A DNA stretch of 64,000 nucleotides from Patagioenas fasciata (GCF_037038585.1 NC_092520.1:3362501-3426500), one strand, 5' to 3'. Shown: positions 1-13,500, counted from the stretch's first letter. The notes: a model not told the origin generated them from the letters alone. Translations and numbers: made by a program.

Positions 1-9
1 CCACTTAAA

Positions 10-222
10 TTTGAGAAGAGACTTCTTCATGGTGAGGGTGGCAGAGCCTGGCCCAGGCTGCCCAGGGGGGTTGTGGAGTCTCCTTCTCTGCAGACATTCA
101 AACCCGCCTGGACACCTTCCTGTGGAACCTCAGCTGGGTGTTCCTGCTCCATGGGGGGATTGCACTGGATGAGCTTTACAGGTCCCTTCCAACCCCTCAC
201 ATTCTGGGATTCTGTGATCTGG
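10..222 (+). repeat. CR1 LINE 3' fragment
   Basis: The pattern 'gtgagggtggcagagcctgg' through 'ggtcccttccaacccc' and a 'ctgggattctgtga' tail is a truncated CR1 3' end; its 5' limit is near or beyond the window edge. Confidence 0.8.
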
Positions 223-659
223 ATGGTCAAAGAAGAAATAGTACTGACACAATCAGATCATAGCAACTAGTCAAAATATAAAGGACTTTGGACAGGTTGT
301 GCTGAAGTACATTTCTCATAATTGTAAAGGGTGATAGCCCAGACTCGTGAGAATGGTATCCCGGGCCGGATAATTGCTTCCAAGTACATGCGATGTGTGA
401 ATGTCTTTGGGCCTGGTCTGTGAATGAGTGGGAATGTAACTGAAACGGACATAACATGAGTGTGGTGTGTTTTTAATAACAATTATTGATAAAATATCTT
501 AGTCCAGGCCCATATCTGTAAATCCTGTAAACTGTCAATGGCTAGTAAAGAGGGCCTCAGCCTGGCTCAGCTCTCTGCTCTGCCCGGCTCTGCACTCTGT
601 CTTGAACAAGATCTCTGCCTGTGTGTGCATCTTTGCATCCTGGTGTGCGTTGTCTCTCA
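223..659. other. Unique intergenic spacer
   Basis: I see no gene or repeat in this stretch between the CR1 tail and the CA-rich tract. Confidence 0.5.
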
Positions 660-2285
660 TTGCCATACACATGCATGCAGACATAAGTGTGTGCATGCAA
701 ATGCAAGCCAGCACACGTGGACACACGTCCACATACATACACATTTGCAGGTATGCACACTCAATGTGCACAGGCGCCTGCACACGTGTGTGCACATGTT
801 CCTGCACAAACACACATGTATGTGATCACACACATACCTGCACCTATTTATACAATACACGTGGAAAGACATATGTAAACTGACACACATGCATCTCATC
901 TGTGCACGTGCACACTCACACACAAACGCAAACACACGAGACACATCTCCGTCCATGCACCTGCACACATATATGTGCACATACCCACAGGTGTGCACTT
1001 GCAGAAATACACGCACTATACGTGCATGCACACACATTTGTCTCATGCACATTCACACGTATGCACTTAGGTACATGTACATACATATGCACACTCACAC
1101 ACCTGCACACAGGTATGCACACATATATGTGCACATGCAAGCACATGTACACTCACACCTGTACACATATACACAGCTGCATGCACATGCATGTGTGCAC
1201 ATGCACGCATACATGCACATATGCAAGCACATGTGCACACAGATGCATGCATGCAGACATGCATGCAGACATACAAATATGCACACATGTGAACACATAC
1301 AAAATTGGACAAGTCTATCCACATGCAGAGCTGTGCTCACACTTACACACACATATACACAGACACATGCACATCCGTACATCCACACAGATGCACACAT
1401 CTGCATGCATGCACACCTGTGCACACATATATGTCCCACCACACATGCCCACAAATGTGCATATGCAGGCACAGACATGCATGCTGCACACGCATATGAA
1501 CACATGAACGTATGCACACACATGCATGTGCATGCATGTGTGAACCCACACATGAGCATGCATGCACACACAATACATACACATTTACGTGCACAAATGT
1601 GGGCATACACATGCATACAAGTGTGTGCACACAAGGACAGAGACATGCACAGGCATGCACACACATGTACATGCACAGATGCACACAGAGCTGCATACCT
1701 GCACACACGTGTGGACATTCACCTGCACACACATATTCATGCACACATACACATGCACGCACCCACAGACACACACGTACATACACATTTGCACACACAT
1801 GCACTCACACATTGAAACAGGAATGCACGCAGGCACAGTGACACTTATTCACGTGTACACCAGCACACACACGTGCAACATGCACAGCCATACATCTGCA
1901 CACACAAGCACACCCTTGTGCGTACACACACACCCGCATACAGATGTGCCCTCAGATACACACACACATACACGTGCTTGCACACAGATGGACACACAGT
2001 CACACACACATGCACAGATACTTGTATACACACATGTGGACATGCATGCACACACATACATTCTTGCACGCATATTTATGCCTACCTACATACAGGCATG
2101 CGTGCAGATATTAGCACATGCATATTTGTGCACATACACACTTGTGTGCACAGATACACCAATACCCATATGCACACACAGACTTACAGATATGCAAGCA
2201 CATGTGTGCGCACAGACCTGGACACCTATACAGCCCCTGCATGCACATGTGCACACGCACGTGTGCACAAATGCACATATAGATC
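660..2285. repeat. 1.6 kb CA-rich alternating purine/pyrimidine tract
   Basis: The + strand is built of ACAC, ATGCAC, CATGCA, ACGTG and ACATAT words in irregular order, so purines and pyrimidines alternate over most of the length. No fixed unit repeats exactly, but short cores such as ACACATGCAC recur many times. The open frames here (CHTHMHTH-type peptides) are a by-product of the composition. A short echo of the same composition lies at about 2345-2385. Confidence 0.9.
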
Positions 2286-2616
2286 TTTAATGAGCTGCTG
2301 GGAACCCGTTTCCCCTTGTTGAGGCTCTTATGTATAAAAAACGAACCGAACACACATACACGTGCACAGCCATGCACATACACAAACTTTATGATTTTAT
2401 TTTGGCTGGTTTTCATATTTCTTTGTGGACCTGCAGCTGCAAAACCAAACCAAAACTGCCCCCCTACCAAACACCCTTCTGCTGCAAGGCCGACTGATGG
2501 CTGCCTCTTAATTCTTATTCTCAGGGGAAATTCGCAATCCCAAATCCAACCCCATCCTCAAGTCCCTACCCTCCTTTCCAAACTTGCCTTCACCTTTTCT
2601 CTGACCTTCTTCACTG

Positions 2617-3340
2617 CATCCCTCCATCCTTCCATCCCTCCATTCTCCATCCCTCCTTCCTCCATCCCCCATCCCTCCATCCTTCCATCCCCCATCCCTC
2701 CATCCCCTATCCCTCCACCCCCCATCCCTCCATCCTTCCATCCCCCATCCCTCCATCCCCTATCCCTGCATCCTCCATCCCTCCTTCCTCCATCCCCCAT
2801 CCCTCCTTCCTCCATCCCTCCTTCCTTCATCCCTCCTTCCTCCATCCCTCCACCTCTCCATCCCCATTCCTCCATCCTTCATCCCTCCTTCCTCCATCCC
2901 TCCACCTCTCCATCCCCCATTCCTCCATCCTTCATCCCTCCTTCCTCCATCCCTTCTTCCTTCATCCCTCCACCTCCCCATCCCTCCACCTCTCCATCCC
3001 CCATTCCTCCATCCTTCCATCCCTCCATCCCTCCTTCCTCCACTCCTACATCCTTCCACCCCTCCTTCCTCCATCCCTTCTTCCTCCATCCCCCATCCCT
3101 CCATCCTCCATCCCTCCACCCTCCATCCCTCCTTCCTCCACCCCTACATCCTTCCATCCCTCCTTCCTCCATCCCTTCTTCCTCCATCCCCCATCCCTCC
3201 ATCCTCCATCCCTCCACCCTCCATCCCTCCTTCCTCCACCCCTACATCCTTCCATCCCTCCTTCCTCCATCCCTTCTTCCTCCATCCCCCATCCCTCCAT
3301 CCTCCATCCCTCCACCCTCCATCCCTCCACCCTTCCCTCT
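2617..3340. repeat. Pyrimidine-rich CATCC/CTTCC minisatellite with 98-bp higher-order unit
   Basis: The + strand is almost entirely C and T with spaced A, built from CCATCC, CTCCTTCC and CCCCCATC words. In the right half a larger unit recurs: the marker CTACA appears at 3046, 3144 and 3242, a period of 98 bp. The reading frames across it (IPPS repeats or GWRDGG repeats) are artefacts of the repeat. Confidence 0.93.
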
Positions 3341-5378
3341 CTGCCTGCATCTTACTCTTTATTCTCTGAACCCCATAAAGTCCATTTTCAGCCCAACTGC
3401 ATCCACCGTCTCATCTAACCACATGAAGAAGACCCCAAAATCAAAGCCATCGGGGCTTTCTCAACACAGCTGCGCTGCCATTATTTCCACTGGGAACACA
3501 ATTCCAATAAAAACAGTGATCCCGGTGCCTCCGAAATCCACACATTCAAAAACTGAATTACAACAACAGAAAACAATTCCCACCAGGCAGCGACTGCAGC
3601 TGCTGGGAGTAAAGTGAAAAGCAGGATTATTCCTGCCAGGATTGTTTCTTTAATCCAATGCTTTGCATCCCCTTATTGAGTCTTGGACCCTGAGGTTTGG
3701 GTTTTGTTTTGTTGGTTTTGGGGTTTTTTCGCTTATCTTTGCCTTGATTTGCTTAATTTCATTCTTGCTTTTAGGTAAATTGTGGTAACCCATTTTATGG
3801 ATGGGACTGGAGCACTCGCTGATAGGGATGGTTGAATGAAAAGCGCAGCTTTTGGAAAAAAAATGAATAAATTACAATGAGAGGTGTCTATACACAGGCA
3901 ATGGCTTTGTCAACAAGGATTATATCATCCCTGCTTTTACATCCAGTGCAATTAGAAGTGGTGATTACAGTTAAGGATTTAGGAAGCTCCTCAGTATCTC
4001 CCAGATTGGGAACAAGCAAAACATTTCTGAGACCTCAGTAAGTATGGTACATGCTCCTTTGCACCCATGATAGAAGTGCTAATCACTTTTTAGGCTGATT
4101 TTTGCCTTTAAAAGCAACATTATAAAGGCACGTTGCTCTCATTGCACTGCACTTTCCATTTGCAGAAGATGAATCCGCTGTTTTATCCAGGTCATGCATC
4201 AGAAGTGGGAGATTCGTCCCAAAACTGCTGGTGTCAAACCCCAACCCTGTGTTTCCAAACACGCTGCTTTCTGCAAAGGATGGTGGCAAACACCTTTTTG
4301 CATCCAATGGGCTGTGGTATTAAAAAATATACAAATTAATGGGAACAGCAATGAGGAAAAGGGGGAAAGCATCACTCTATGATGGTGACCTCAGGTCTGC
4401 GAGGAAGAGGTGCCATCAGAAGACCATGATGGGACTGATCTTTCAGCTGGTAAACCTCACAGATGTGCTTATTTTTAAATCTTCTCTATAATTTCATTTA
4501 TCTCATAGATGCCACAGTGATTTGTGAGGCTGTAAACCCATCTTGGTCTAAGATCTGATGCTCACAAAAGACTCACATGTGCTTGGGTGCCTCCCGCATA
4601 AAATATTTTCAATTTTGAATTTCATCTGCCATTGCTGTTTTGGGGTTTGCTGCACTAAAAGCTATTAGTGTAATTAATCGCAATTAGTATAACGTGGAAG
4701 TAATATTTTAGTGTGTTCCTGGTGGGCGTAAGTCCATGAAAACCCTTGGCAACAGCTCCCATTTGGAGCTACAGGGTGTCCCAGCTCTGCACCCAGCAGT
4801 GCCTTCGCACCGGGGTTTGCACAAAACCTCACACTCATTTTGGTGACCAGGGATTTGTACATTCACAAAGCGATTTTGAACCTTTTTCTGAGCTTCCTTC
4901 ACCTGCAATGAGCCCGGGCTCATCTCACATGGAAACGCTTGGTCATGCACTACCCACCTCTTTTCTTGTAAGAAAAGACACGGACAAAACTGCTCTGGGA
5001 GGTTTTGCAGCATCAGGAGATTCTTTGCTGCTCTGCAGATACCGGGAGGACCTGGATGGAGGTAGAAACTGCAGAATGCAAAAAAAAAAATTGCTTAGCA
5101 TCTCCTGCAGGGAAATATATAGTTCTATATAAATCCTGAAGCATGGCCTCTCATTCACTTTCAGGAATCAGCTATGGAAATAATTTAATCACTTACATCA
5201 GGTAAAATCCATTAGTTCTAATCAGGCGAATGGATTCTCTGGCTGCAAAGCTCCCTCAGAGAGGATGGGAGTTAAATAAATAAAAATGCCTCTGTGTTTA
5301 AATTACAGCCGCTGTGGCAGAAAGCAGGAATAGCTTTCTCCTTCTCCAGCCTCTTCTGGGAAAAGGCTGTGGCCGAGC

Positions 5379-5414
5379 GTGACACCAAGTGGTGGCGTGA
5401 CACCAAGTGGTGGG
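5379..5414 (+). repeat. Two-copy 18-bp tandem repeat
   Basis: CGTGACACCAAGTGGTGG occurs twice in direct tandem. Confidence 0.8.
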
Positions 5415-5867
5415 ACATTGGTCTTGGGGATGGCCAAGGACATGGGTGTCACTCAGCATTGGACTGAGCCAGTTTGGGGCACAATCCTACCCAGAAGTTT
5501 GCATGATGCTAAGGGCACCATGGTGGGGTGTAAAGCAAAGCAAGCCCGATACTTTGCAGCACCCAAAAATCTACACTGACTTTGGGTAGACCCCCAGACA
5601 GTGGTTTCTGGTCCCATCCATTATGGGATCCACTGGCATGGAGGCAGGGAATTACCCCAAACATCCCCCAGGAAAAGATAACAGAGGTATTTTGGAAGCT
5701 GATTAACAGAGGACCTGGTGAAGCTGCTTCTCCTGGGGTCCTCGTGTGAAGCTGGGATGCCTTTCGGTCAAACTTAACCTACTGGAAACCATCCTGGGAT
5801 AGGTCTGATGGTCTCTCCTGCTCTTCATGACTGCACAAAGAGCACGCTCACCAGCTAGATGACCCTG

Positions 5868-5930
5868 AGGTTGGAGTCGATGATGTTAAATGTCTTTTCT
5901 AACCAAAATAATTCTATGATTCCATGATGT
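5868..5930 (+). repeat. CR1 LINE 3' tail
   Basis: A degenerate 'gaggttggagtcgatgatg', then 'cttttctaaccaaaataatt' and 'ctatgattccatga' marks the last 60 bases of a CR1. Confidence 0.7.
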
Positions 5931-7883
5931 GAACAGATAATGCCACCATAAGAGCTCACTCAGATCTATGTTCTTCTCTGCTGGACCTGATGATGGAGAG
6001 GGATCGCTTGTTTTCTCAGATCACCAGCTGACCTCTTGTGCTGTCTGTCCTGTGCCCTGTACATGCGTATCTACCAAATTTTGTAGGAAATAAAGACATG
6101 GTATTGCAGGAAGAGTGTGACAAAGCTAGTGCAATACATTATAGGAGGGGAAGGTGGTCGTATTTTTAACAATCCCTGTGTGGTGGTAACCATCTCAAAG
6201 GGAGGCACCTGGCTCCTGACTAATCACCAGCCTCGGAGGAAGAGTATGGTGGCTCTTCCCGTTGCTCACGGAAGATCACCGATGAGAGCTGTAATAAAGT
6301 GAAAATGAAGAAAAGAAATTATAACAAAGTGGGCCTGCTATAAGCCCCCTATCTCATCAGGAGCCTTTCTCCTCCGTTATAGAGGAATCCTGAACTACAT
6401 TCTCCTTGGCTTTTTCCTACCCAGGTATTTATAGTAATTTATCCGATCTCCTATGGCTTGCGTTGAGCCTGGGAACATTAAGTTAGTTTAATCCCTCAGT
6501 GGATTGTCCCCTGTAATCCTTTTATCAGCGGCCCTTGCAACTCAGTTGATCAATGTCCATCTCTGAGTACGAGGAGGAACCATAAAGCCCCGTGTCACCA
6601 AGACGCAGGCTTTGCAAGTCACCAGACTTTGCAAATCAGCGTGGTGGGACATGCCCATGAGACTTCACAAGTGTAGGTTGCACATGGAGACCTGGCCATG
6701 TTCCAGGATCAGGGCTGAGAAAGCCAGACATGGAGGACCTGAAGGGATACATGCAAGGGACAGTGCAGTGGCTTGTAGGAGACATGAGGAGATGCTGTGT
6801 AGATGTCCCACTTTGCCTTGCCAGAAGAAGCTGCTTATGGCTCCTTGTTGAGCCCCTTGTTGAAGGTCCACCACATGTAAATGCTATGGGATTGGTGTCC
6901 CAGCAGAGGAGCTAGAAGCTTTCTCCAGATCACTGCCCTTCTAATCATAGATAAACCTTCTTATTTTCTCTAGAGCCTCTCAGCCATTCATACGTACACC
7001 TAGAGTTTCCCACCAACATAATTTCTCCTCCAGTGGCAAAATTATCAGGAGGAAACTGAATGTGTCTTTTTTGAAGTTGTCCAGTGGTTTGTGTGAGTCC
7101 CATTCCATCTCGGCCCATCAGGCCACCACCACCTGTGGTCATTCTTGCGGGGGATCTTCCCATCACACCAAACCGATGTGATACCATTGCACCAAGCTTG
7201 TTCTTTGTCCATCCCCAGCTTCGAGTAAGAGCATCAGTGTGAGAGAATCCCACTTCCACCTGCTGCTGTTTTTTAAATGCAAATTCTTTCAAAATGAAGC
7301 CTTTAGATTTTACTGCCTCTTCTGCTTGTTGCAAAATCACTCATTCTGACATCGGCCTGTGTTACGTCAGTGATTTCCATTACAGAATTTAATGTCCTTT
7401 TGTGCACTTGAATTAACACTCAAATTCTTCTTTTCATGGACTTGAATTATCCTCTTTATGCAGCACCCCATTATGGATTTTCTTTGGCTCCCATCCCATT
7501 CGGCCTTGAAGCACCCTCCCAACATATATGAATCATAAACAGAGTTGACAAGGGAAACAAGAACACCCCAGGCAGCTCCTCATCCGCAGCAGTTGTGTGT
7601 GATTATTAAATGATTTAAAATGTGAGAGGTCACTAAAAATCCCCTCTAAATCGCCGCCCGCAGTGTTGCATGTTCCCTTGTCCCTGGTGATACATGTTGG
7701 GGATGGGACCAATAAAGAGAAGCATCATTGCTGCAGAAATGGTGCCTGCAAGGCCGTGTGAGAGCCCAGGACAACCCTGCCATGGCTGGGACACAGAGGC
7801 AGAGGTGTCACTGAGGAGAAATATAGGTACATAGAGACTATGTCAGTGACTGTCCCACTGTGCTGGGCACCGGTGAGACCACT

Positions 7884-7945
7884 CTCCAGCACCTCAAAGG
7901 CTTTCTTGGTGTGAGGGGCCCAAAGCTGAACACGATGGACTCATG
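7884..7945 (-). repeat. CR1 LINE fragment
   Basis: 'ctccagcacctcaaaggctt' followed by 'tcttggtgtgaggggcccaa' is the reverse complement of the CR1 block also seen at 57430-57480 and 40540-40575. Confidence 0.65.
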
Positions 7946-9725
7946 AGGTCCTCAAGGCCATGTGTTGACCGTGGTTGCTTTCTTCTTCATTTCCAAAGCA
8001 TTAGAGGAGGCTGAGAGGGATATAGGCACCTTGAATGCTTTCCAGGGGTGATAGATCAACTGTGGAGCCTGAATGGTTTCACGATATCTGATCGTACTCA
8101 GTTTTAACTCTTGATTCAGTCATCAACCATCAACTGGTAACCAAGACCATTATGTGCATAAGGCTGACCTGGGTATCAGGACATGGGCTGTGGAAATCGG
8201 GGTTCAACATTTGGACATGTCTCCTACTCATTGGCTGGTTGAATTCTACAGAACCACAACTCTCCCCTAAAGCAAGCTGCAGATTTCGTTTTATCCACAC
8301 ACAACAAGGAGATGCATCTCTCTTGATTCTTCATGACTGTCTGGAAGTCTCTGATCCCCCTCTAATTTTAGCAGGAGATTTCAAAGCCCTCCATAAGAAG
8401 GTGTTTTTCTCTCCTGATTTAAGCAAGTGAAAAGACAAAAGCAAATGAAATATCCACAGCAGAGCAGGAGATAAATATTTATTACCTAGCTGAGCCTTGC
8501 TTCACTGCTTGGTTAGCTCTTCCAAGGGGACAACTCATACATAATAAATCCAGAACGTGGGGCTTTCTTTATCATAAAAAGCCACAAGCAAAGAGCTGAA
8601 ACTCTTTGCAATACAACTACTTGGGGAACCAGCAATACGACTGCTCCATGGCTTAGTCTGAAGTTCCTGGGAGCAGAAAATGCTTTGCACATGTCTGGGT
8701 GTCCCCATGGCTCAGGTGTGATCTTTTGCACTAACAAAACCCATAAAGAGCTCCTTGGCATGGCTGGGCTCCAACAAGGACAAGATTGCAGGATGGAAAA
8801 CACCTTGAAACATCATCTCCGGACCTGGGAGGTCCCTACAAGGACTTTCCCCTTCTTGGTCCCACCATGCACCTCCCTGACTGTGTTGGAGTTTGCACAA
8901 CCCGGGAAGACCAGGAGCCCTGGACCTGCAGATCTCCCCACAGCATTTCGGAAATTGCTGGTAGTTTCTCACCAGGAAACATCTCGTCTCCAGGCAACAG
9001 AGCCGAAAGCGTTAAAAGCCTCCTTTGCTTTCTCAAAGCACACAGGGTCCGGACATTTGCAGCAAAAGACAAAGGACAAGGAGAGATTCAAGTGAGATCT
9101 AAGCCAGTTTCAGCTCAATTAAAGCAACCGGTGTCTTTAGGAAAGTGCCCTTGGGGTTTCACAAGAGCTGTGTTGTTTCTAGTGACTCTGGAAAATGGAA
9201 ATACATAAATTCCTCACAGCCCAGCGTCTTCTTAAGGCCTGACAAAGAAGGGGGATTATTTTTCAGCCTAACACTTCTGATTTGCTTTTACCAATTTTAT
9301 TTATTTAGTTTTGTTCTGTAATTCTTGGCTGCGGTGACCTCGGGGATTTGAAATACCCCTTAGACAAGCAAGTGACGCCTTTGTATGTGTGCCGGTGCTT
9401 GAGCAGTGGATCGGCTTATTGTTTAATTCAGTCTGTTCATGGTATTATTCTGTATCCTGGTTACAACAAGACCCCTGGTTTTCGCAGGCCTCTCACGAGA
9501 TGGTTTCTTTGTTTACCTGAGCAGCCTGTCAGTTCCCCAAGGACTTTATTTTTCTTCCAAATTTCTGATTATTTTTCCATCCAGTAAATTGCAGCTCTTT
9601 GCATGTGATGAGGCCGAGGCTCAGACCGTTCCACTTGGAGGCAGAAATGCAAAAGGGAGGTAGTATTTCCTTTCTCATATACACACATAGACATGTGTGA
9701 GGATGCATATAGACACTTTTCTGCC

Positions 9726-9754
9726 CCATCCATCCATCCATCCATCCATCCATC
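9726..9754. repeat. (CCAT)n microsatellite
   Basis: About seven perfect copies of CCAT. Confidence 0.9.
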
Positions 9755-10044
9755 TCCTGGCAGAGGTGTGAGATTGCTCCTGTAGCCCCCTGCTCAGCAG
9801 TGAAACACCCTTGTGTTTTTCACCCACCTCCTTGACTGAAACTGGGACCCATCCACACCATATCACTTGAAAATACAAGTGGCCTCCCTGTTCTTGTCCC
9901 TTCTTATCGTGCACAGGGTGGTTTGCAGGGGAAAGGGGAGAAAATAAACCCTGCATGGTGATGCCTGGTTCATACACAAAAATGACTCATCCTCTCTGCA
10001 AACATCAAAATATTGCAAAATTTGAGAGAGACAGGCACTTGAAG

Positions 10045-10171
10045 GCAGGATTGGGGGGTTGCACTAGATGACCCTTGAAGCTCCTTTTCAGCCCAAACTA
10101 TTCTGTGATTCTATGATTCTATGATACTATGATTCTATGATTCTATGATACTATGATTCTATGATTCTGTG
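10045..10171 (+). repeat. CR1 LINE 3' end with octamer tail
   Basis: A CR1 3' end finishes in about eight copies of an ATTCTATG-type octamer (about 10109-10171), some with the variant ATACTATG. This tail is diagnostic of avian CR1. Confidence 0.9.
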
Positions 10172-10339
10172 GCTGGGTCCTGAAGGGAGGGAGTTTACCT
10201 CCCAGATTTGGGTGGTAGAAGCATGAAATCCTCACCATCTAACCGTGTGCTGAGTCTCATTGGCATAAAGCTGGTGACACCTCCTGGCAGTGTCCTTCTC
10301 CTCCCCATACGGAAAGGTGACTGCAGGCAGCCACCGCTG

Positions 10340-10459
10340 CCACTGTACCTTGCACAATCCCCTATACTGTAAGGTAAATATTGACCAATGACTTTGTACT
10401 TTGCATTCACCACTTGCAGAGCTTCCTTCTCCCTTCGAGACGCACACGCAAAGCCCAAG
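10340..10459 (+). promoter_or_regulatory. MOGAT2: Possible MOGAT2 5' UTR / proximal promoter
   Basis: Upstream of the start codon there is a CCAAT box at 10385-10389, followed by two closely spaced ACTTTG-type half-sites (about 10391-10403). On the minus strand these resemble nuclear-receptor (HNF4-like) direct repeats, which would suit an intestinal gene. No convincing TATA box was found, and a 3' splice site such as CTTGCAG near 10420 could instead join an upstream noncoding exon. This is inference only. Confidence 0.25.
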
Positions 10460-10550
10460 ATGGTCGAGTTTGCTCCTCTCTCCATACCACTGCAGAGACG
10501 GCTTCAGACGGCATCGGTGGCTCAATGGGTCTTCTCCTTCCTATGTCTAG
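10460..10550 (+). CDS. MOGAT2: MOGAT2 coding exon 1 (residues 1-30 plus one base)
   Basis: The ATG at 10460 has a strong context (A at -3, G at +4) and begins the conserved MVEFAP N-terminus. The exon ends CTAG before GTAAGA at 10551 and leaves phase 1. Reading upstream in frame, there is an additional ATG at 10388 that would add 24 residues; these show no family similarity, so the 10460 start is preferred. The end of the exon enters the first hydrophobic segment (WVFSFLCL). Confidence 0.95.
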
Positions 10551-13500
10551 GTAAGAGACCTCTCCTTTCCCTGAAGGAGAAAAGCCAGAGCAGCATTTGT
10601 CCCACCCCCTCCTCTCCCTGTCCCCAAGGAATACCTGGGACTGAAGGTCTGGGACTGAAAGAAAGTGGCATTAAAGTCATGTTCTGGGAGCCTGCAGTGA
10701 ATCCCAGGCCACGTTAGGAGAAGTGATTAGCAGCAGACGTTGCACTGGCAGGTCTCTGTTTGTCTCGCTGTATGAGGAGCGGTGTGGGAGGCTCTGACTC
10801 ACTAAAACAGTTCTTTTTTTTTTTCCACTTTTTTTCTGATATTTTCATTTTGCTTTGCATTCCACTCGCCAGCCGATCTGAGCACGGTGGCACTAGGGAA
10901 GTGCATGTGTGTGTGTTTGTGCTTGGGTGCTTCTGCTAAACCCATTTTCAGCCTCTTCTGCTCTTTAGATTTAGTGTTTTCCTGGTCTAAGGTGCTGCCC
11001 TGATCAGCATTTTTCATGAGAAATGCCATTCCCATACCTGAGGGGTGGTAAGATGGGATGAGCATGGAGGACTCCGCTTTGCAACCCTGGGAACTTGCAC
11101 TTAACTTTATACAGATGCCCCTGCACACCCCCCAAAAAGACATTTTTTGCCAGGAAAACCCAAGCAGGTTGGGGAACAGACACATTAGTAAACTGGGACC
11201 CAGACAAACTGATTACTGTGCAGAAGGCATTGGGTGCTGGTGGAAATGAGAGACATGCAGTTTTGGATAGGATGCACTGGGAAACAAGGAAATTTGAGAC
11301 CCAGAGGCAGGTTATCTGAGAGTGCAAACTGTCTGGGGTGATTTACAGCCCATCAGGAGCCCAGTCTGCCATTGTCATGCCAATTCCTAATCTCAGATGG
11401 GATACGTGTAAAGCTTCTGCTTTATTGTAGCAGAACAGCTGTTGGATAGACCCAATACACAAAGGCAGCATATCTTTGTGTAAATATGGGTCTTGACACA
11501 TAAGCATCTCCAAAAAAATACCTACAAAGAAATGACAGGCTGTGCTTCAGAGCTTTGTTAAGTTTCTGAGATGTCTCCATCCAAACTCTGCCACAGACCT
11601 GGGGCTGAGTGGTCACCTCTGCACCAGAACCTGGTGGGACATACTGTTCCAGATGGTGAAGCTGTTTGCATGCTTCTTGGCATAGGTTTTATAGAATCAC
11701 ACCATTTATAGAATCATAGAATGTCCTGAGCTGGAAGGGACCCACAAGGATCATCGAGTCCAACTCCTGTCCCTGCACAGGACACCCCACAATTCACACC
11801 ATGTGTCTGAGGACGTTGTCCAGTCCCTTCTTGAACACTGTGAGGCTTGGGGCTGTGACACCTCCATGGGGAGCCTGTTCCAGTGTCCAGCACCCTCTGT
11901 GTGAAGAACCTTTTCCTCATGTTTGGTCTATGGGTTTGGCTCATGCCAGAGTCGGATGGTAACATGGAGCTATTCCAAATGCAGGCTCTGTATCCTCCGG
12001 GGAAATAGAATTTGCTCTGAATGAGGATGAGACCCAAACCCACACCTCCTCTATAATTGGCCTTCCATACATTAGTCTTTTGCTGGAACAGTTTTACTTT
12101 GATTTTGTGTCTGTGTGTGTGTGTGGTACAATCTGAAACTGAAAACGGTTAAGAAATGCTATAAGAAAAGCATTAGAAAGGTGATAACCAAACCTTGTGG
12201 AGTGATTCCAGCTGGTTTGATTCATTTTACAAAGTTTCTTTAAGGCTCTAACTTTCCACCCAAACGCTCCCCGTTTAACAATTGTGAAAGCTTGATGCTA
12301 AGGGGCACCCTTAATTTCATCCCACAAGCTGCCAAACACCCCATGCCACCCTCAGGAGCAGAGATCAGACCTTCCATGGCCAGGATTTGCCTGCCAGCTG
12401 CTTCTTTTTCTCTGAGACAGCCTTGTACTTCTGCTGCCAGAAAAGGGCTCCCAAAAACACGCGCTCAGCCACTGCCAGACATTTGCAGACCAGTGGCAGG
12501 CAGCTGTTGCTATGGTTGTGCAAATGCATCTCCCGAGAAGCCAAGCGCCAGGCGAGGGGCTCATTCATTCTCCACGGGGCGCTGGATGAATGCGGCAGCT
12601 CGACCCTGGTGCTGGCAGGGACCCTGCTGCAGTGCCTCTCACAACAGGCAGGCATTGTCTACACTGTTAGTTTTCCTGAGGATGCTCCTGACAAGGGCAA
12701 TGAGACAAAAAGTGCTGTTTTCTTGAGATGCTGACAGCTGCTGGAAGGAGAGTGCACAGTGCAGGGATCATAGAATCATAGAATCATACAATAGTTTGGG
12801 TCGAAGGGACCTTCAAAGCTCATCCAGTGCCACCCCTGCCATGAGCAGGGACATCTTCACCAGCTCAGGTTGCTCAGAGCCCCGTCCAGCCTGGCCTGGG
12901 ATGTCTCCAGGGATGGTTCATCCACCACTTCTCTGGACAACCTGGGACAGGCTCTCACCACCCTCATTTTAAACAATTTCTTCCTTATAACTAATCTAAA
13001 TCTCCCCTCTTTTAGTTTAAATCCATCACTCCTTGTCCTGTCACAACAGGGTCTGCTCAAAAGTCTGTCCCCATCTTTCTTATCAGTCCCTTTTCAGTCC
13101 GGAAAGGCCACACTAAGGTCTCCCTGGAGCTTCTCTTCTCCAGCTGAACACCCCAGCTCTCTCAGCCTGTCCTCCCAGCAGAGCTGTTCCAGCCTCGCAT
13201 CATTCCTGGGGCTCCTCTGGCCCCTCTCCAGCAGCTCCATGTGTGTCCTGTGCTGAGGACCCAGAGCTGGACCAGCACTGCAGGGGGGTCTCACCAGAGC
13301 GGAGCAGAGAGGCAGAGTCAAGGGTTGCAAGGCATGGACTAAGGACTGCATTGCAGGACCACAGAACTGACCAGTGCCCCCACTTCTAATGCAATGGAGA
13401 CAGGCTTCTGCAGGGCAACAAAATCAACAAGTTGGTGACCAGACCTGCTACACTGCTTCCTGCTGCCTCTCTCATTCCTGTTCTACGTGGACTTGAGCAT

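Larger units (their letters stand above)
3346..10339. other. Intergenic region upstream of MOGAT2
   Basis: I find no exon of a recognisable gene here. It holds a short 18-bp direct duplication (about 5379-5414), three CR1 fragments listed separately, a CCAT tetranucleotide run, and otherwise single-copy-looking DNA. Confidence 0.6.

Noticed and set aside
889-2322. Long open frames rich in His, Thr and Cys across the CA-rich tract
   Set aside because: Both strands and several frames are open at once because CA/TG words rarely form stops. There is no start context, splice signal or domain.
2316-3617. A 433-codon Pro/Ser/Ile-rich open frame
   Set aside because: It is the translation of the CATCC minisatellite. 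The opposite strand is open too, with GWRDGG repeats, and the flanks show no exon features.
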